Below, one piece after another: positions 44,873 through 53,552 of a stretch of DNA of 64,000 nucleotides. The stretch spans positions 49,148-113,147 of the forward strand of contig NZ_JACSQF010000006.1 in the NCBI RefSeq assembly GCF_014836755.1, given 5' to 3'. The stretch comes from Oerskovia merdavium (GTDB lineage Bacteria > Actinomycetota > Actinomycetes > Actinomycetales > Cellulomonadaceae). The position numbers were made by a program, and so were the translations under genes. The notes under the pieces are model-generated. The model searched no databases. It had not been told where the DNA came from and worked only from the letters and a program-made list of their open reading frames with translations. Within the stretch, counting starts at the first letter, position 1. Each line of letters starts with the position of its first letter.

Positions 44873-45884
44873 GCGCGCGGACGACCGGCTGGTGCGCCTG
44901 CTGGGCATCGTCAGCTATCTGGACGGGGCGGGCGGCGTGCCCGTCGAGGAGCTCGCGTCCCGGTTCGGGGTCACGACCCGCCAGATCGTCGAGGACGTGG
45001 ACGCCCTGTGGGTGTCCGGCACCCCCGGGTACTGGCCCGACGACCTGATCGACTTCGACGCGGACTCCCTCGAGCGCGGCGTGGTGCGCCTGACCGAGGC
45101 TCGCGGCATGACCCGGCCCCTGCGCCTGGGCACGCGCGAGGCGGTCGCGCTCATCGCGGCGCTGCGCGCCATGGGGGAGACGGGCGCGGTCCGCTCGGAC
45201 CGGGCACGCTCCGACGTCGTCGCCTCGGTCCTGGACAAGCTCACGGGCGCGACGGGCGAGGCCGCCGCAGCCCTGGACGTGCGCCTGCCCACCGACGGGG
45301 ACCCCGCGGTCGTGGCGACCGTGTCCTCGGCCCTGGCGAACCGGCACCGGTTGCGCGTGCGGTACGTGACGAGCGCCGACGTCGTCTCCGAGCGGGAGAT
45401 CGACCCCGTTGCCCTGCACACCCAGGACGCCTGGTCCTACCTCCTGGCGTGGTGCTACCGCGCGCAGGGCCAGCGCACGTTCCGCCTCGACCGGCTCCTG
45501 GCCGCGACCGAGCTCGACGTCCCCACGGCCGAGCACGACCTGCCGACCGAGGTCGACTTCACGCCCACGGGTGACGCGCCCCTGGCCACGATCACGTTCG
45601 CGAGCCCGGCCCGCTGGGTCGCGGAGCAGGTCCCCGTGGAGAAGGTCCGCAACCTGCCCGACGGCGCGTTCGAGGTGTCGTTGCGCGTGACCAACCCCGT
45701 GTGGCTGCGCCGGCTCCTGCTCGAGCACGCCCGCCACGTCCTGGCCGTCACGCCCCAGGCCGTGGCCGACGACGTCGCGCAGGCCGCGAGCGCCGCCCTG
45801 GCCGCGTACGGGGAGCGTGCGGTCGACGGTGGTGCGGTCGACGAGGGGCCGGACCCGGCCCCGGGCGTGCCCTCCGCGAACTAG
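44865..45884 (+). CDS. pafC: WYL-domain regulator PafC
   Basis: 339 residues. The helix-turn-helix is VPVEELASRFGVTTRQIVED, and the WYL domain contains LHTQDAWSYLLAWCYRAQGQ then RTFRLDRL, which may bind single-stranded nucleic acid. GTG 44865 overlaps pafB by 8 bases, so the two subunits are made together. Unlike Mycobacterium, no proteasome genes are in this window. Confidence 0.88.
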   Translation: MAERADDRLVRLLGIVSYLDGAGGVPVEELASRFGVTTRQIVEDVDALWVSGTPGYWPDDLIDFDADSLERGVVRLTEARGMTRPLRLGTREAVALIAALRAMGETGAVRSDRARSDVVASVLDKLTGATGEAAAALDVRLPTDGDPAVVATVSSALANRHRLRVRYVTSADVVSEREIDPVALHTQDAWSYLLAWCYRAQGQRTFRLDRLLAATELDVPTAEHDLPTEVDFTPTGDAPLATITFASPARWVAEQVPVEKVRNLPDGAFEVSLRVTNPVWLRRLLLEHARHVLAVTPQAVADDVAQAASAALAAYGERAVDGGAVDEGPDPAPGVPSAN

Positions 45885-45894
45885 GCTGGTCGGT

Positions 45895-46221
45895 ATGTGG
45901 TTCACCATCTGGTCGGTCCTGGTCGTCGGCACGCTCGTCGGCGCGTTCTTCCTGGGCCGCGACCTGTGGCGCAAGGCCAAGGCGCTCCTGCGGCAGATGT
46001 CGGAGTCGTCGCAGGTCATGGACCGCTTCGCCCGGCGCACCGACGAGCTGACCGCCGCGGCGGCGGCCGCACAGCCCAGCACCGCGCCCACCCTGTTCGA
46101 CGACCCGGTGGTGCTGCACGAGCGCGTGGAGCACCTGCGCGCCGAGCGGGCCGAGCGCCGGGTCCTGCGCAGGACCCGCAACAAAGTGACGTGGGACCGC
46201 TGGCGCCGATTCAACGCGTAG
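45895..46221 (+). CDS. Hypothetical membrane-anchored protein between pafC and tatA
   Basis: 108 residues: one N-terminal helix (WSVLVVGTLVGAFFLGRDLW), a helical, probably coiled middle (AKALLRQMSESSQVMDRFAR) and a very basic C-terminus (AERRVLRRTRNKVTWDRWRR). It starts 11 bases after the pafC stop. I recognise no domain. The position is shared by related actinobacteria, but its role is unknown. Confidence 0.65.
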   Translation: MWFTIWSVLVVGTLVGAFFLGRDLWRKAKALLRQMSESSQVMDRFARRTDELTAAAAAAQPSTAPTLFDDPVVLHERVEHLRAERAERRVLRRTRNKVTWDRWRRFNA

Positions 46222-46266
46222 GATCTGCGACAACAAGACTCGCGTCCGACTCCAAGGAGCCATCTC

Positions 46267-46464
46267 ATGGGCATGCTGAAGCCCTGGCACATCATCGTTC
46301 TTGTCGTCGTCGTCCTGCTCCTGTTCGGGGCGAAGCGACTTCCTGACCTGGCACGCAGCGTCGGCCAGTCCCTCAAGATCTTCAAGAGCGAGGTCAAGGA
46401 CCTGCGCGACGACGACAAGCCCGCGGAGCCTGCCGTCAAGGATGACGACGCCCCCAAGGCCTGA
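46267..46464 (+). CDS. tatA: Sec-independent translocase subunit TatA
   Basis: 65 residues: a single membrane helix (WHIIVLVVVVLLLFGAKRLP), the FGAKRLPDLARSVGQSL hinge and amphipathic helix, and an acidic tail. TatA oligomers form the passage for folded proteins. CAAGGAG stands 8 bases before the ATG. tatC follows 4 bases after the stop. Confidence 0.95.
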   Translation: MGMLKPWHIIVLVVVVLLLFGAKRLPDLARSVGQSLKIFKSEVKDLRDDDKPAEPAVKDDDAPKA

Positions 46465-46467
46465 CCC

Positions 46468-47247
46468 GTGTCCAGCTCGACCAAGACGTCCGAAGGGCGC
46501 ATGCCGCTGCGCGAGCACCTGCTCGAGATCCGCAAGCGACTCTTCCTGGTCTCGTGCGGCCTGGTCGCCGGAGCGATCCTGGGGTGGTTCCTGTACCAGC
46601 CGCTCCTGGACGCGTTGCAGGCCCCGCTCGAGAAGGCTGCCGCGGAGCAGGGCAAGGTCATCAACCTGAACTTCTCGGGCATGGCGACCGCGCTCGACAT
46701 GAAGATCAAGGTCTCCTTGTTTCTCGGGGTCATCGTGTCCTGCCCGTGGTGGCTGTACCAGCTGTGGGCGTTCATCACCCCGGGACTCACGTCGAAGGAA
46801 CGCCGCTACGCCATGGGCTTCCTGGGGGCATCGGTGCCCCTGTTCCTCGGCGGGGCGTTCCTGGCGTGGTGGGTCCTCCCGCACGCGGTCGACATCCTGG
46901 CCGGCTTCGTGCCGGAGGGCGCGACCAACCTCACCGACGCCCAGGGGTACCTGAGCTTCGTGATGCGGCTGGTCCTGGCGTTCGGGCTGGCGTTCGTCCT
47001 GCCCGTGGTCCTGGTCGCCCTGAACTTCGCGGGACTCGTCCGGGCCAAGGCGCTGTTCGCGGGGTGGCGCTGGGCCGTGCTCATCGCGTTCGTGTTCGCC
47101 GCCGTCATGACCCCGACCCCGGACGCGCTCACGATGATCCTCGTGGCCCTGCCGATCTGCCTGCTGTACTTCGGGGCCGTCGGGATCGCCTTCCTGCGCG
47201 ACCGCAGCACCGACAAGCGCGACGCCGCAGCCCTCGCCGGTGCCTGA
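46468..47247 (+). CDS. tatC: Sec-independent translocase subunit TatC
   Basis: 259 residues and six helices. It starts at GTG 46468. Its signatures are MPLREHLLEIRKRLF, with the Glu that contacts the twin-arginine signal, and FITPGLTSKERRYAM. tatB is not present here, as in many actinobacteria where it lies elsewhere. The stop overlaps the start of the DAG kinase gene. Confidence 0.95.
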   Translation: MSSSTKTSEGRMPLREHLLEIRKRLFLVSCGLVAGAILGWFLYQPLLDALQAPLEKAAAEQGKVINLNFSGMATALDMKIKVSLFLGVIVSCPWWLYQLWAFITPGLTSKERRYAMGFLGASVPLFLGGAFLAWWVLPHAVDILAGFVPEGATNLTDAQGYLSFVMRLVLAFGLAFVLPVVLVALNFAGLVRAKALFAGWRWAVLIAFVFAAVMTPTPDALTMILVALPICLLYFGAVGIAFLRDRSTDKRDAAALAGA

Positions 47248-48376
47248 GGCACCTTCGCGCCCGGCCCGCCTCGGTGTCGTCGTCAACCCGACGGCCGACC
47301 GTGGGCGCGGCCGGGGCGACGGCGCCCGCACGCTCGAGCTCCTGCGCCAGGCCGGGCACGACGTCCTGGACCTCAGCGCCCCCAACGCGCCCCTCGCGCT
47401 CGAGAACGCCCGCGACGCGGTCGCCGGCAGCAGCACCCGCGGTCCGCTCGACGCGCTCGTCGTCGTGGGCGGGGACGGCATGGTCCACCTCGGCGTCAAC
47501 GCGGTCGCCGGGACCACGATCCCGCTCGGGGTGGTAGCCGCCGGGACGGGCAACGACTTCGCCTCGGCCCTCGAGCTGCCCGTGCACGACGTCGACGCGG
47601 CCGTCACCCTGCTCCTCGAGTCCCTGCGTGCCCGCGCCGCCGGCACGGGCGGCACCCGCCTCGTGGACGCGGCCCGCGCAGAGCCCCTCGACGACCGGCT
47701 GGACCCCCGTCCCGGACGCGAGCGCTGGTTCTGCGGCGTCCTGTCCGCAGGCCTGGACGCCGCGGTCAACGCGCGCGCCAACGCCCTGACCTGGCCGCGC
47801 GGCCGCGCCAAGTACGTGCGCGCCGTCGCGAGCGAGCTCGCGCGCTTCCGCCCCTACGGGTACCGCATCACGGCCGAGCTCGTCGGCGCCCCGGACGCCG
47901 CGGCCGTCCTCCCCGCGGCACCCGCGGCGTCGGGGCCCCTCGACCCGGCCGGGACAGCCCGGACCGCGCCGCCCGACGACGCCTCGCACCCCTTCGTGTG
48001 GGAGTCACCCGGGACCGTGGTCGCCGTGGCCAACGGGCCCCGTATCGGCGGCGGCGTCCTCATCGCCCCCGAGGCGTCGATCGACGACGGCCTGCTCGAC
48101 CTCGTGACCGCGGGCCCGCTGACCCGCCTGGGCGCTGCCCGTGTCTTCCCGGGCATGTACCGCGGCAAGCACGTGCACCACCCGGCCGTCGACGTGCACC
48201 AGGCCCGCTCGGTCGTCCTGGAGGCCAGCGACGCCGGCGGACCGCCCCCACCCGCGTTCGCGGACGGGGAGCGGATCTCGCGGCTCCCCGTGCGCGTCAC
48301 CGTCGTCCCCGGCGCCCTCACGGTCCTCGACCCCCGCGCCTACCCCGACCGCGTGACGGCACCACGCCACCCCTGA
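47240..48376 (+). CDS. Diacylglycerol kinase family lipid kinase
   Basis: 378 residues. The DAGK catalytic fold has VVVNPTADRGRG, the GGDGMVHLGVNAVAG loop (about 76-90) and AAGTGNDFASAL. The C-terminal domain has GGGVLIAPEASIDDGLLDLV. It phosphorylates a lipid or sphingoid base. GTG 47240 overlaps tatC by 8 bases. Confidence 0.88.
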   Translation: MPEAPSRPARLGVVVNPTADRGRGRGDGARTLELLRQAGHDVLDLSAPNAPLALENARDAVAGSSTRGPLDALVVVGGDGMVHLGVNAVAGTTIPLGVVAAGTGNDFASALELPVHDVDAAVTLLLESLRARAAGTGGTRLVDAARAEPLDDRLDPRPGRERWFCGVLSAGLDAAVNARANALTWPRGRAKYVRAVASELARFRPYGYRITAELVGAPDAAAVLPAAPAASGPLDPAGTARTAPPDDASHPFVWESPGTVVAVANGPRIGGGVLIAPEASIDDGLLDLVTAGPLTRLGAARVFPGMYRGKHVHHPAVDVHQARSVVLEASDAGGPPPPAFADGERISRLPVRVTVVPGALTVLDPRAYPDRVTAPRHP

Positions 48377-48493
48377 CCCACCGGAGCGGAGGCGTGGGTG
48401 CCGCGGTGCTGGCCGGGTGCCGGCCGCAGGACGACGACGTCCCCCGGCTGCGCCTGACGTCGGCACGTCACCGGCGGACCGTAGGGTGGAGCC

Positions 48494-51400
48494 ATGACCG
48501 CAGCACCCCGCTCCGCCGGGACCGACGAGACCCAGAGCCCCGCGGAGCGCTACGCGGCCTCGCGCGCGCTCCAGGCAGCCTCCCGCACCCAGCTCGCAGC
48601 CTTCCGTGAGGTCGTCGGCTTCCCGTTCGACGACTTCCAGGTCCGCGCCTGCCAGGCACTCGAAGAAGGACGAGGCGTGCTCGTGGCCGCCCCCACGGGC
48701 GCCGGCAAGACCGTCGTGGGGGAGTTCGCGGTCCACCTGGCCCTCGCCGGTGGGCGCAAGGCGTTCTACACCACGCCCATCAAGGCCCTGTCCAACCAGA
48801 AGTACGCCGACCTCGCGCGCCGCCACGGCGCCGACCAGGTCGGGCTCCTGACGGGCGACACGTCGATCAACGGCGACGCCCCGATCGTCGTCATGACGAC
48901 CGAGGTCCTGCGCAACATGCTCTACGCGGGCTCGCGCGCCCTCGACGGCCTCGCGTTCGTCGTCATGGACGAGGTCCACTACCTCGCCGACCGGTTCCGC
49001 GGCCCCGTCTGGGAAGAGGTCATCATCCACCTCTCGGACGACGTCCAGCTCGTGTCCCTGTCCGCGACGGTGTCCAACGCCGAGGAGTTCGGCGACTGGC
49101 TCGAGATGGTCCGCGGCGACACCGCCGTGATCGTCAGCGAGCGCCGACCGGTCCCGCTGTGGCAGCACGTCCTGGTGGGCTCGCGCGACCGTGGGGGGCG
49201 CACCCCGGGGGAGGCCGTACGCCCGGGGACCGGCGCCGACCTGATCGACCTGTACGCGGGGCACGTGGACCCGACGGACCCCGGGGTCAACCCGCCCATC
49301 AACCCCGACCTGCTGGTCGCGTTCCGCAGCGGTGCGCGCGACGGCGGGTACCCGGGACGGGGCGGTGGCCGCGGCGATCGCGGGTACCGCGGCCGGGGCG
49401 GGCGTCCCGGCGGGTCGGGCGGCCACGGGAACCGGGAGGGGTCGGGACGCCGGACGCCGCCGCGTTTCGCGGTCGTCGACGCGCTCGACGCCGACGGCCT
49501 GCTGCCAGCGATCTTCTTCATCTTCTCCCGGGCGGGGTGCGAGGCCGCGGTGACCCAGTGCCTGGCCGCGGGCCTGCGTCTGACCACGCCCGACCAGGAG
49601 GCCCGGATCCGGGCGATCGTCGAGGAGCGCAGCGCGACGCTGCCCGCCGAGGACCTCGACGTCCTGGGGTACTGGACGTGGAGCGAGTCGCTCGCGCGCG
49701 GCATCGCCGCACACCACGCCGGGATGCTGCCCATCTTCAAGGAGATCGTCGAGGACCTGTTCAGCAAGGGCCTGGTCAAGGTCGTGTTCGCGACCGAGAC
49801 CCTGGCCCTGGGGATCAACATGCCCGCCCGGTCGGTCGTGCTCGAGAAGCTCGTCAAGTGGGACGGCACCTCGCACGTGGACATGACGCCGGGGGAGTAC
49901 ACCCAGCTCACGGGGCGCGCCGGGCGCCGGGGCATCGACGTCGAGGGGCACGCCGTCGTCGTCGACCACCCAGGGCTGGACCCCGTGGCCCTCGCGGGCC
50001 TCGCGTCCAAGCGCCTGTACCCGCTCAAGTCCTCGTTCAGGCCCACCTACAACATGGCCGTCAACCTCGTGGCACAGGTGGGACGCGAGCGGGCCCGCGA
50101 CGTCCTGGAGACGTCGTTCGCCCAGTTCCAGGCCGACCGCGGGGTGGTGGGCCTGGCCAAGCAGGCCCAGGCCCACGCCGAGGCCCTCGAGGGCTACGCC
50201 CAGGCCATGACGTGCGACCGCGGCGACTTCTCCGAGTACGCCCGGCTCCGGCGCGCCATCGCGACCCGCGAGGCGGACCTGTCGAAGTCCGCGCAGCGCG
50301 CCCGCCGGGCCCAGGTCGTCGCGGACTTCGAGAACCTGCGCGTCGGGGACGTCGTCGAGCTGCCCTCGGGGCGCCGCGCGGGGTACGTCGTGGTCCTCGA
50401 CCCCGGCAAGGACGGCGGGTTCGACGGCCCGCGCCCCACGGTCCTGACCGAGGACAAGCAGGTCAAGAAGCTCACGGTCGCCGACGCCCCCTCGGGCATC
50501 CGCACGGTCGGCAAGGTCCGCATCCCCAAGACGTTCAACCCGCGCGTGCCCGCAGCCCGGCGCGACCTGGCGTCGTCGCTGCGCAACGCGCTCGGTGCGT
50601 TCGTCGACGTCCCCGGGGCCCCGGCACGCGGTGGCGGCCCGCGCGTGCGGTCCTCGGCAGCCGACGACAAGGAGCTCACCCGGCTGCGCGCCGCCCTGCG
50701 TGCGCACCCGTGCCACGACTGCCCCGAGCGTGAGGACCACGCACGCTGGGCCGAACGGTGGGCCAAGCTCAAGAAGGAGCACGACGCCCTGGTACGCCGT
50801 GTCGAGGGACGCACCGGTTCGATCGCCCGGGTCTTCGACCGCATCTGCGACATCCTCACCCAGCTCGGGTACCTCGAGGTCGACACGCACCCGGCCGGGG
50901 GCGGTCCGCTCGACCGTGACGCCACCGGCGGCGCGCAGGCTCCCGCCCAGGACCCGGCGTCGGCTTCCCGGACCGGGACCGGTCGCCGCCCCGCCCCGGA
51001 GGTCAAGGTCACCGACGCAGGGAACTGGTTGCGCCGCCTCTACGCGGAGAACGACCTGCTCCTGGCCGAGTGCCTGCGCCGTGGCGTCTGGGACGAGCTC
51101 GACCCGGCCGGCCTCGCAGCCGTCGTCTCGACCCTCGTGTTCTCGGCCCGCCGCGAGGAGCCGGGCGAGCCCTACGTCCCCGGCGGACCTGACGGCAAGC
51201 TCGCACGCGCCCTCGACGGCACCGTCGTGGTGTGGTCCGAGGTCGACGACCTCGAGGAGGCGCACCACATCGACGCGAGCGGCACGCTCGACCTGGGTCT
51301 CGTCGCTGCGGTGCACCGGTGGGCCAACGGCCGCAGCCTCGACGCCGTCCTGCGCGGGTCCGAGCTCGCCGCGGGCGACTTCGTGCGCTGGTGCAAGCAG

Positions 51401-51517
51401 ATCATCGACGTCCTCGACCAGCTCGCCGCGGCGGCCCCGACGCCCGCCCTGCGCAAGACCGCGATCCGCGCGATCGAGGCCGTCCGGCGAGGGGTCGTGG
51501 CCTACTCGAGCGTGTGA
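48494..51517 (+). CDS. helY: Ski2-like DEAD/DEAH-box helicase HelY
   Basis: 1007 residues. Walker A is APTGAGKT (66-73), TTPIKALSNQKYADL follows, DEVHYLAD (about 160) is the DExH box, then SATVSNAEEFGDWLE and the motif VI region QLTGRAGRRGIDVEGHAV. The C-terminal DSHCT-like part covers about 820-1007. It is the actinobacterial HelY, a probable RNA helicase. Residues about 275-322 form an inserted Gly/Arg-rich tract with RGG and RGYRGRGG motifs, unusual within the core. TAGGGT 6 bases before the ATG suggests a near-leaderless message. Confidence 0.93.
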   Translation: MTAAPRSAGTDETQSPAERYAASRALQAASRTQLAAFREVVGFPFDDFQVRACQALEEGRGVLVAAPTGAGKTVVGEFAVHLALAGGRKAFYTTPIKALSNQKYADLARRHGADQVGLLTGDTSINGDAPIVVMTTEVLRNMLYAGSRALDGLAFVVMDEVHYLADRFRGPVWEEVIIHLSDDVQLVSLSATVSNAEEFGDWLEMVRGDTAVIVSERRPVPLWQHVLVGSRDRGGRTPGEAVRPGTGADLIDLYAGHVDPTDPGVNPPINPDLLVAFRSGARDGGYPGRGGGRGDRGYRGRGGRPGGSGGHGNREGSGRRTPPRFAVVDALDADGLLPAIFFIFSRAGCEAAVTQCLAAGLRLTTPDQEARIRAIVEERSATLPAEDLDVLGYWTWSESLARGIAAHHAGMLPIFKEIVEDLFSKGLVKVVFATETLALGINMPARSVVLEKLVKWDGTSHVDMTPGEYTQLTGRAGRRGIDVEGHAVVVDHPGLDPVALAGLASKRLYPLKSSFRPTYNMAVNLVAQVGRERARDVLETSFAQFQADRGVVGLAKQAQAHAEALEGYAQAMTCDRGDFSEYARLRRAIATREADLSKSAQRARRAQVVADFENLRVGDVVELPSGRRAGYVVVLDPGKDGGFDGPRPTVLTEDKQVKKLTVADAPSGIRTVGKVRIPKTFNPRVPAARRDLASSLRNALGAFVDVPGAPARGGGPRVRSSAADDKELTRLRAALRAHPCHDCPEREDHARWAERWAKLKKEHDALVRRVEGRTGSIARVFDRICDILTQLGYLEVDTHPAGGGPLDRDATGGAQAPAQDPASASRTGTGRRPAPEVKVTDAGNWLRRLYAENDLLLAECLRRGVWDELDPAGLAAVVSTLVFSARREEPGEPYVPGGPDGKLARALDGTVVVWSEVDDLEEAHHIDASGTLDLGLVAAVHRWANGRSLDAVLRGSELAAGDFVRWCKQIIDVLDQLAAAAPTPALRKTAIRAIEAVRRGVVAYSSV

Positions 51518-51592
51518 CCTTCGCGTCACGCAGGGCTCCTCGCGCCCCTGGACGAGGCGCGAGGGGCGTCCGGTGGCCTATCGTGTCGTTTC

Positions 51593-53257
51593 GTGGCCTC
51601 CACCCTGTATCGCAACGGTGTCATTCATTCCTCGACCGACCCCTTCGCCGAGGCGATGCTCGTCGACGGCGGGGTGATCACCTGGATCGGCGCGAACGAC
51701 ACGGCCGCCGGGCTCGCCGCCCGTGCCGACCGCGTCATCGACCTCGACGGGGCCCTCGTGGCCCCCGGGTTCGTCGACTCCCACGTCCACGTCCTGGAGA
51801 CGGGCCTGGCCCTGGCCGGGGTGGACCTGTCCGCGAGCGCCGGCGTCACGTCCCTGGCCGGCGCGCTCGAGGCCTTGCACGCGGCGGTGGCCGCGCGCCC
51901 GGCGTCCCACGCCGACGAGGTGCTGCTCGCGTTCGGGTGGGACGAGCAGGAATGGCCCGAGCACCGGGCTCCCACCCGCGAGGAGCTCGACGCGGCGTGC
52001 GGGGGAGCGCTCGTCTACGCGGCGCGGGTCGACGTGCACTCCGCGGTCGTCTCGACGTCCCTGGCCCGCAGGGCCGGGCTCGAGGGGCAGCGCGGGTGGA
52101 CCGAGACCGGCTGGGTCACCGAGGACGCGCACCACAGCGCCCGGGACGCGGCGCGCGACCTGAGCCCCGAGCGTCGCACGGCCATGTACCGCACGGCCCT
52201 GGACGCTGCGGCGCGCCGGGGGATCGTGTCGGTGCACGAGAACAGCGCCCCCTCGATCGACACGCGTGAGGGCCTGCGCGAGCTCATGGCGCTGACCGCC
52301 GACCCGGCGGGCGCCCTGCCGCACCTGGTCGCCTACCGCGGGGAGCTGTGCGCCACGCCCGACGACGCCCGTGCGCTGCTCGCGGACCTGCCCGGGCTCG
52401 CGGGCATCGCGGGCGACCTGAACGTCGACGGGTCGCTCGGCTCGCGCACCGCGGCCCTGCGGCACCGGTACGCGGACCTGACCGGGGCGCCGGGCGAGGC
52501 CGGCCCCGACGGGCGAGGCAACCAGTACCTGAGCGCCGAGCAGATCGCGGCCCACCTGTCCGCGGTCGCCGCCGCCGGGACCCAGGGCGGCTTCCACGTC
52601 ATCGGCGACCGCGCCATGGACGCCTTCCTCGTGGGTCTGCGCGCCGCGGCCGACGCCGACGGGGCCGCGGCCCACCGCCGGGCCGCGCACCGCGTCGAGC
52701 ACGCCCTGTTCGTCGACACCAACGCGCTGTCCACGCTCCTGCTGTTCGGGGTCTCCCTGAGCATCCAGCCCGTGTTCGACTCCGCATGGGGCGGCCCGGC
52801 CGGCATGTACGCCTCGCGGCTGGGGCCCACCCGTGTCGGGGGCCTGTCCCCGTTCGCGGACCTCGCGGGGGCCGGGGTTCCCCTGGCCTTCGGGTCGGAC
52901 TCCCCGGTGACGCCCCTGGACCCGTGGTCGGCGGTGCGTGCGGCCATGTCCCACGCGGACCCCGACCAGCGCATCTCCGCCCGGGCGGCGTTCCGGGCGC
53001 ACACGCGCGGCGGCTGGCGGATCGCCGGCCTGGACCACACGGGCGCGGGCCAGCTGCGCGTCGGGTCCCCGGCCCACCTCGCGGTGTGGCGGGCCGAGCA
53101 CCTCGCGGTGCAGGGCACGGGCACCACGGTCTCCTCGTGGAGCACCGACGCGCGCTCCGGGACGCCTCTGCTGCCCGACCTGACCGACGGTGCGCCCGAC
53201 CCGACGTGCCTGCAGACCGTGCGCGACGGCGTCGTGCTGTTCGACACGTTCGACTGA
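51593..53257 (+). CDS. YtcJ-like amidohydrolase
   Basis: 554 residues of the amidohydrolase 3 family: metal site HxH in VAPGFVDSHVHVLE (about 58-71), GFHVIGDRAMDAFLVGLRAA, HRVEHALF and FGSDSPVTPLDPWSAVRAAM (Asp) near the end. YtcJ-type enzymes hydrolyse various amides and imides; the substrate here is unknown. GTG start at 51593. Confidence 0.87.
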   Translation: MASTLYRNGVIHSSTDPFAEAMLVDGGVITWIGANDTAAGLAARADRVIDLDGALVAPGFVDSHVHVLETGLALAGVDLSASAGVTSLAGALEALHAAVAARPASHADEVLLAFGWDEQEWPEHRAPTREELDAACGGALVYAARVDVHSAVVSTSLARRAGLEGQRGWTETGWVTEDAHHSARDAARDLSPERRTAMYRTALDAAARRGIVSVHENSAPSIDTREGLRELMALTADPAGALPHLVAYRGELCATPDDARALLADLPGLAGIAGDLNVDGSLGSRTAALRHRYADLTGAPGEAGPDGRGNQYLSAEQIAAHLSAVAAAGTQGGFHVIGDRAMDAFLVGLRAAADADGAAAHRRAAHRVEHALFVDTNALSTLLLFGVSLSIQPVFDSAWGGPAGMYASRLGPTRVGGLSPFADLAGAGVPLAFGSDSPVTPLDPWSAVRAAMSHADPDQRISARAAFRAHTRGGWRIAGLDHTGAGQLRVGSPAHLAVWRAEHLAVQGTGTTVSSWSTDARSGTPLLPDLTDGAPDPTCLQTVRDGVVLFDTFD

Positions 53258-53278
53258 GTCCTCCGGCGCCCTCCCGGG

Positions 53279-53306
53279 CCTGCGGGGCGGTCCGCCGCCC
53301 CGCAGG
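53279..53306. terminator. Terminator after the YtcJ-like gene
   Basis: CCTGCGGGGCGG and its complement (12-bp stem, loop TCCG), 22 bases after the amidohydrolase stop. No T-tract. Confidence 0.65.
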
Positions 53307-53318
53307 TGCCCGTTCGGA

Positions 53319-53346
53319 TTGACACCACCGTGAGGACCGGTAAGTT
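53319..53346 (+). promoter_or_regulatory. Promoter upstream of lnt
   Basis: TTGACA (53319-53324), 16 bases, TAAGTT (53341-53346): the best sigma-70 match noticed here. The transcript start would fall at about 53353, leaving a 200-base leader before lnt. A second TAGTCT lies 8-10 bases before the lnt start itself. Confidence 0.6.
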
Positions 53347-53353
53347 CGTTGAC

Positions 53354-53419
53354 GTGTTCCGGCCTTCAGCGCCGCGGGGGAGCGAGCCACCATCTCACTG
53401 TTCTCCCCGTGTGCCCTGA
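53354..53419 (+). CDS. Possible leaderless leader peptide, 21 codons
   Basis: GTG 53354 lies exactly where the strong promoter should start transcription. The 21-residue peptide VFRPSAPRGSEPPSHCSPRV-P has one Cys, five Ser and six Pro. Its TGA overlaps the next tiny frame as TGATG. Short frames arise by chance, so this is only a candidate. Confidence 0.25.
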   Translation: MFRPSAPRGSEPPSHCSPRVP

Positions 53420-53523
53420 TGCGCATCGGCTCGACCCGCGCGTTCAGTAGACAACACGGCCTCACCGGTGGCGGTGCGACGTGGTCCGAAGGACGCGCGG
53501 GTCGGCCCACATCCACCCGCTGA
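53419..53523 (+). CDS. Possible second small peptide in the lnt leader, 34 codons
   Basis: ATG 53419 overlaps the stop of the preceding tiny frame (TGATG) and reads MRIGSTRAFSRQHGLTGGGA and on to 53523, 29 bases before lnt. It could be translated by re-initiation. No similarity recognised. Confidence 0.2.
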   Translation: MRIGSTRAFSRQHGLTGGGATWSEGRAGRPTSTR

Positions 53524-53552
53524 CCTGCAGGTGCGTGGCGTAGTCTGCACGA

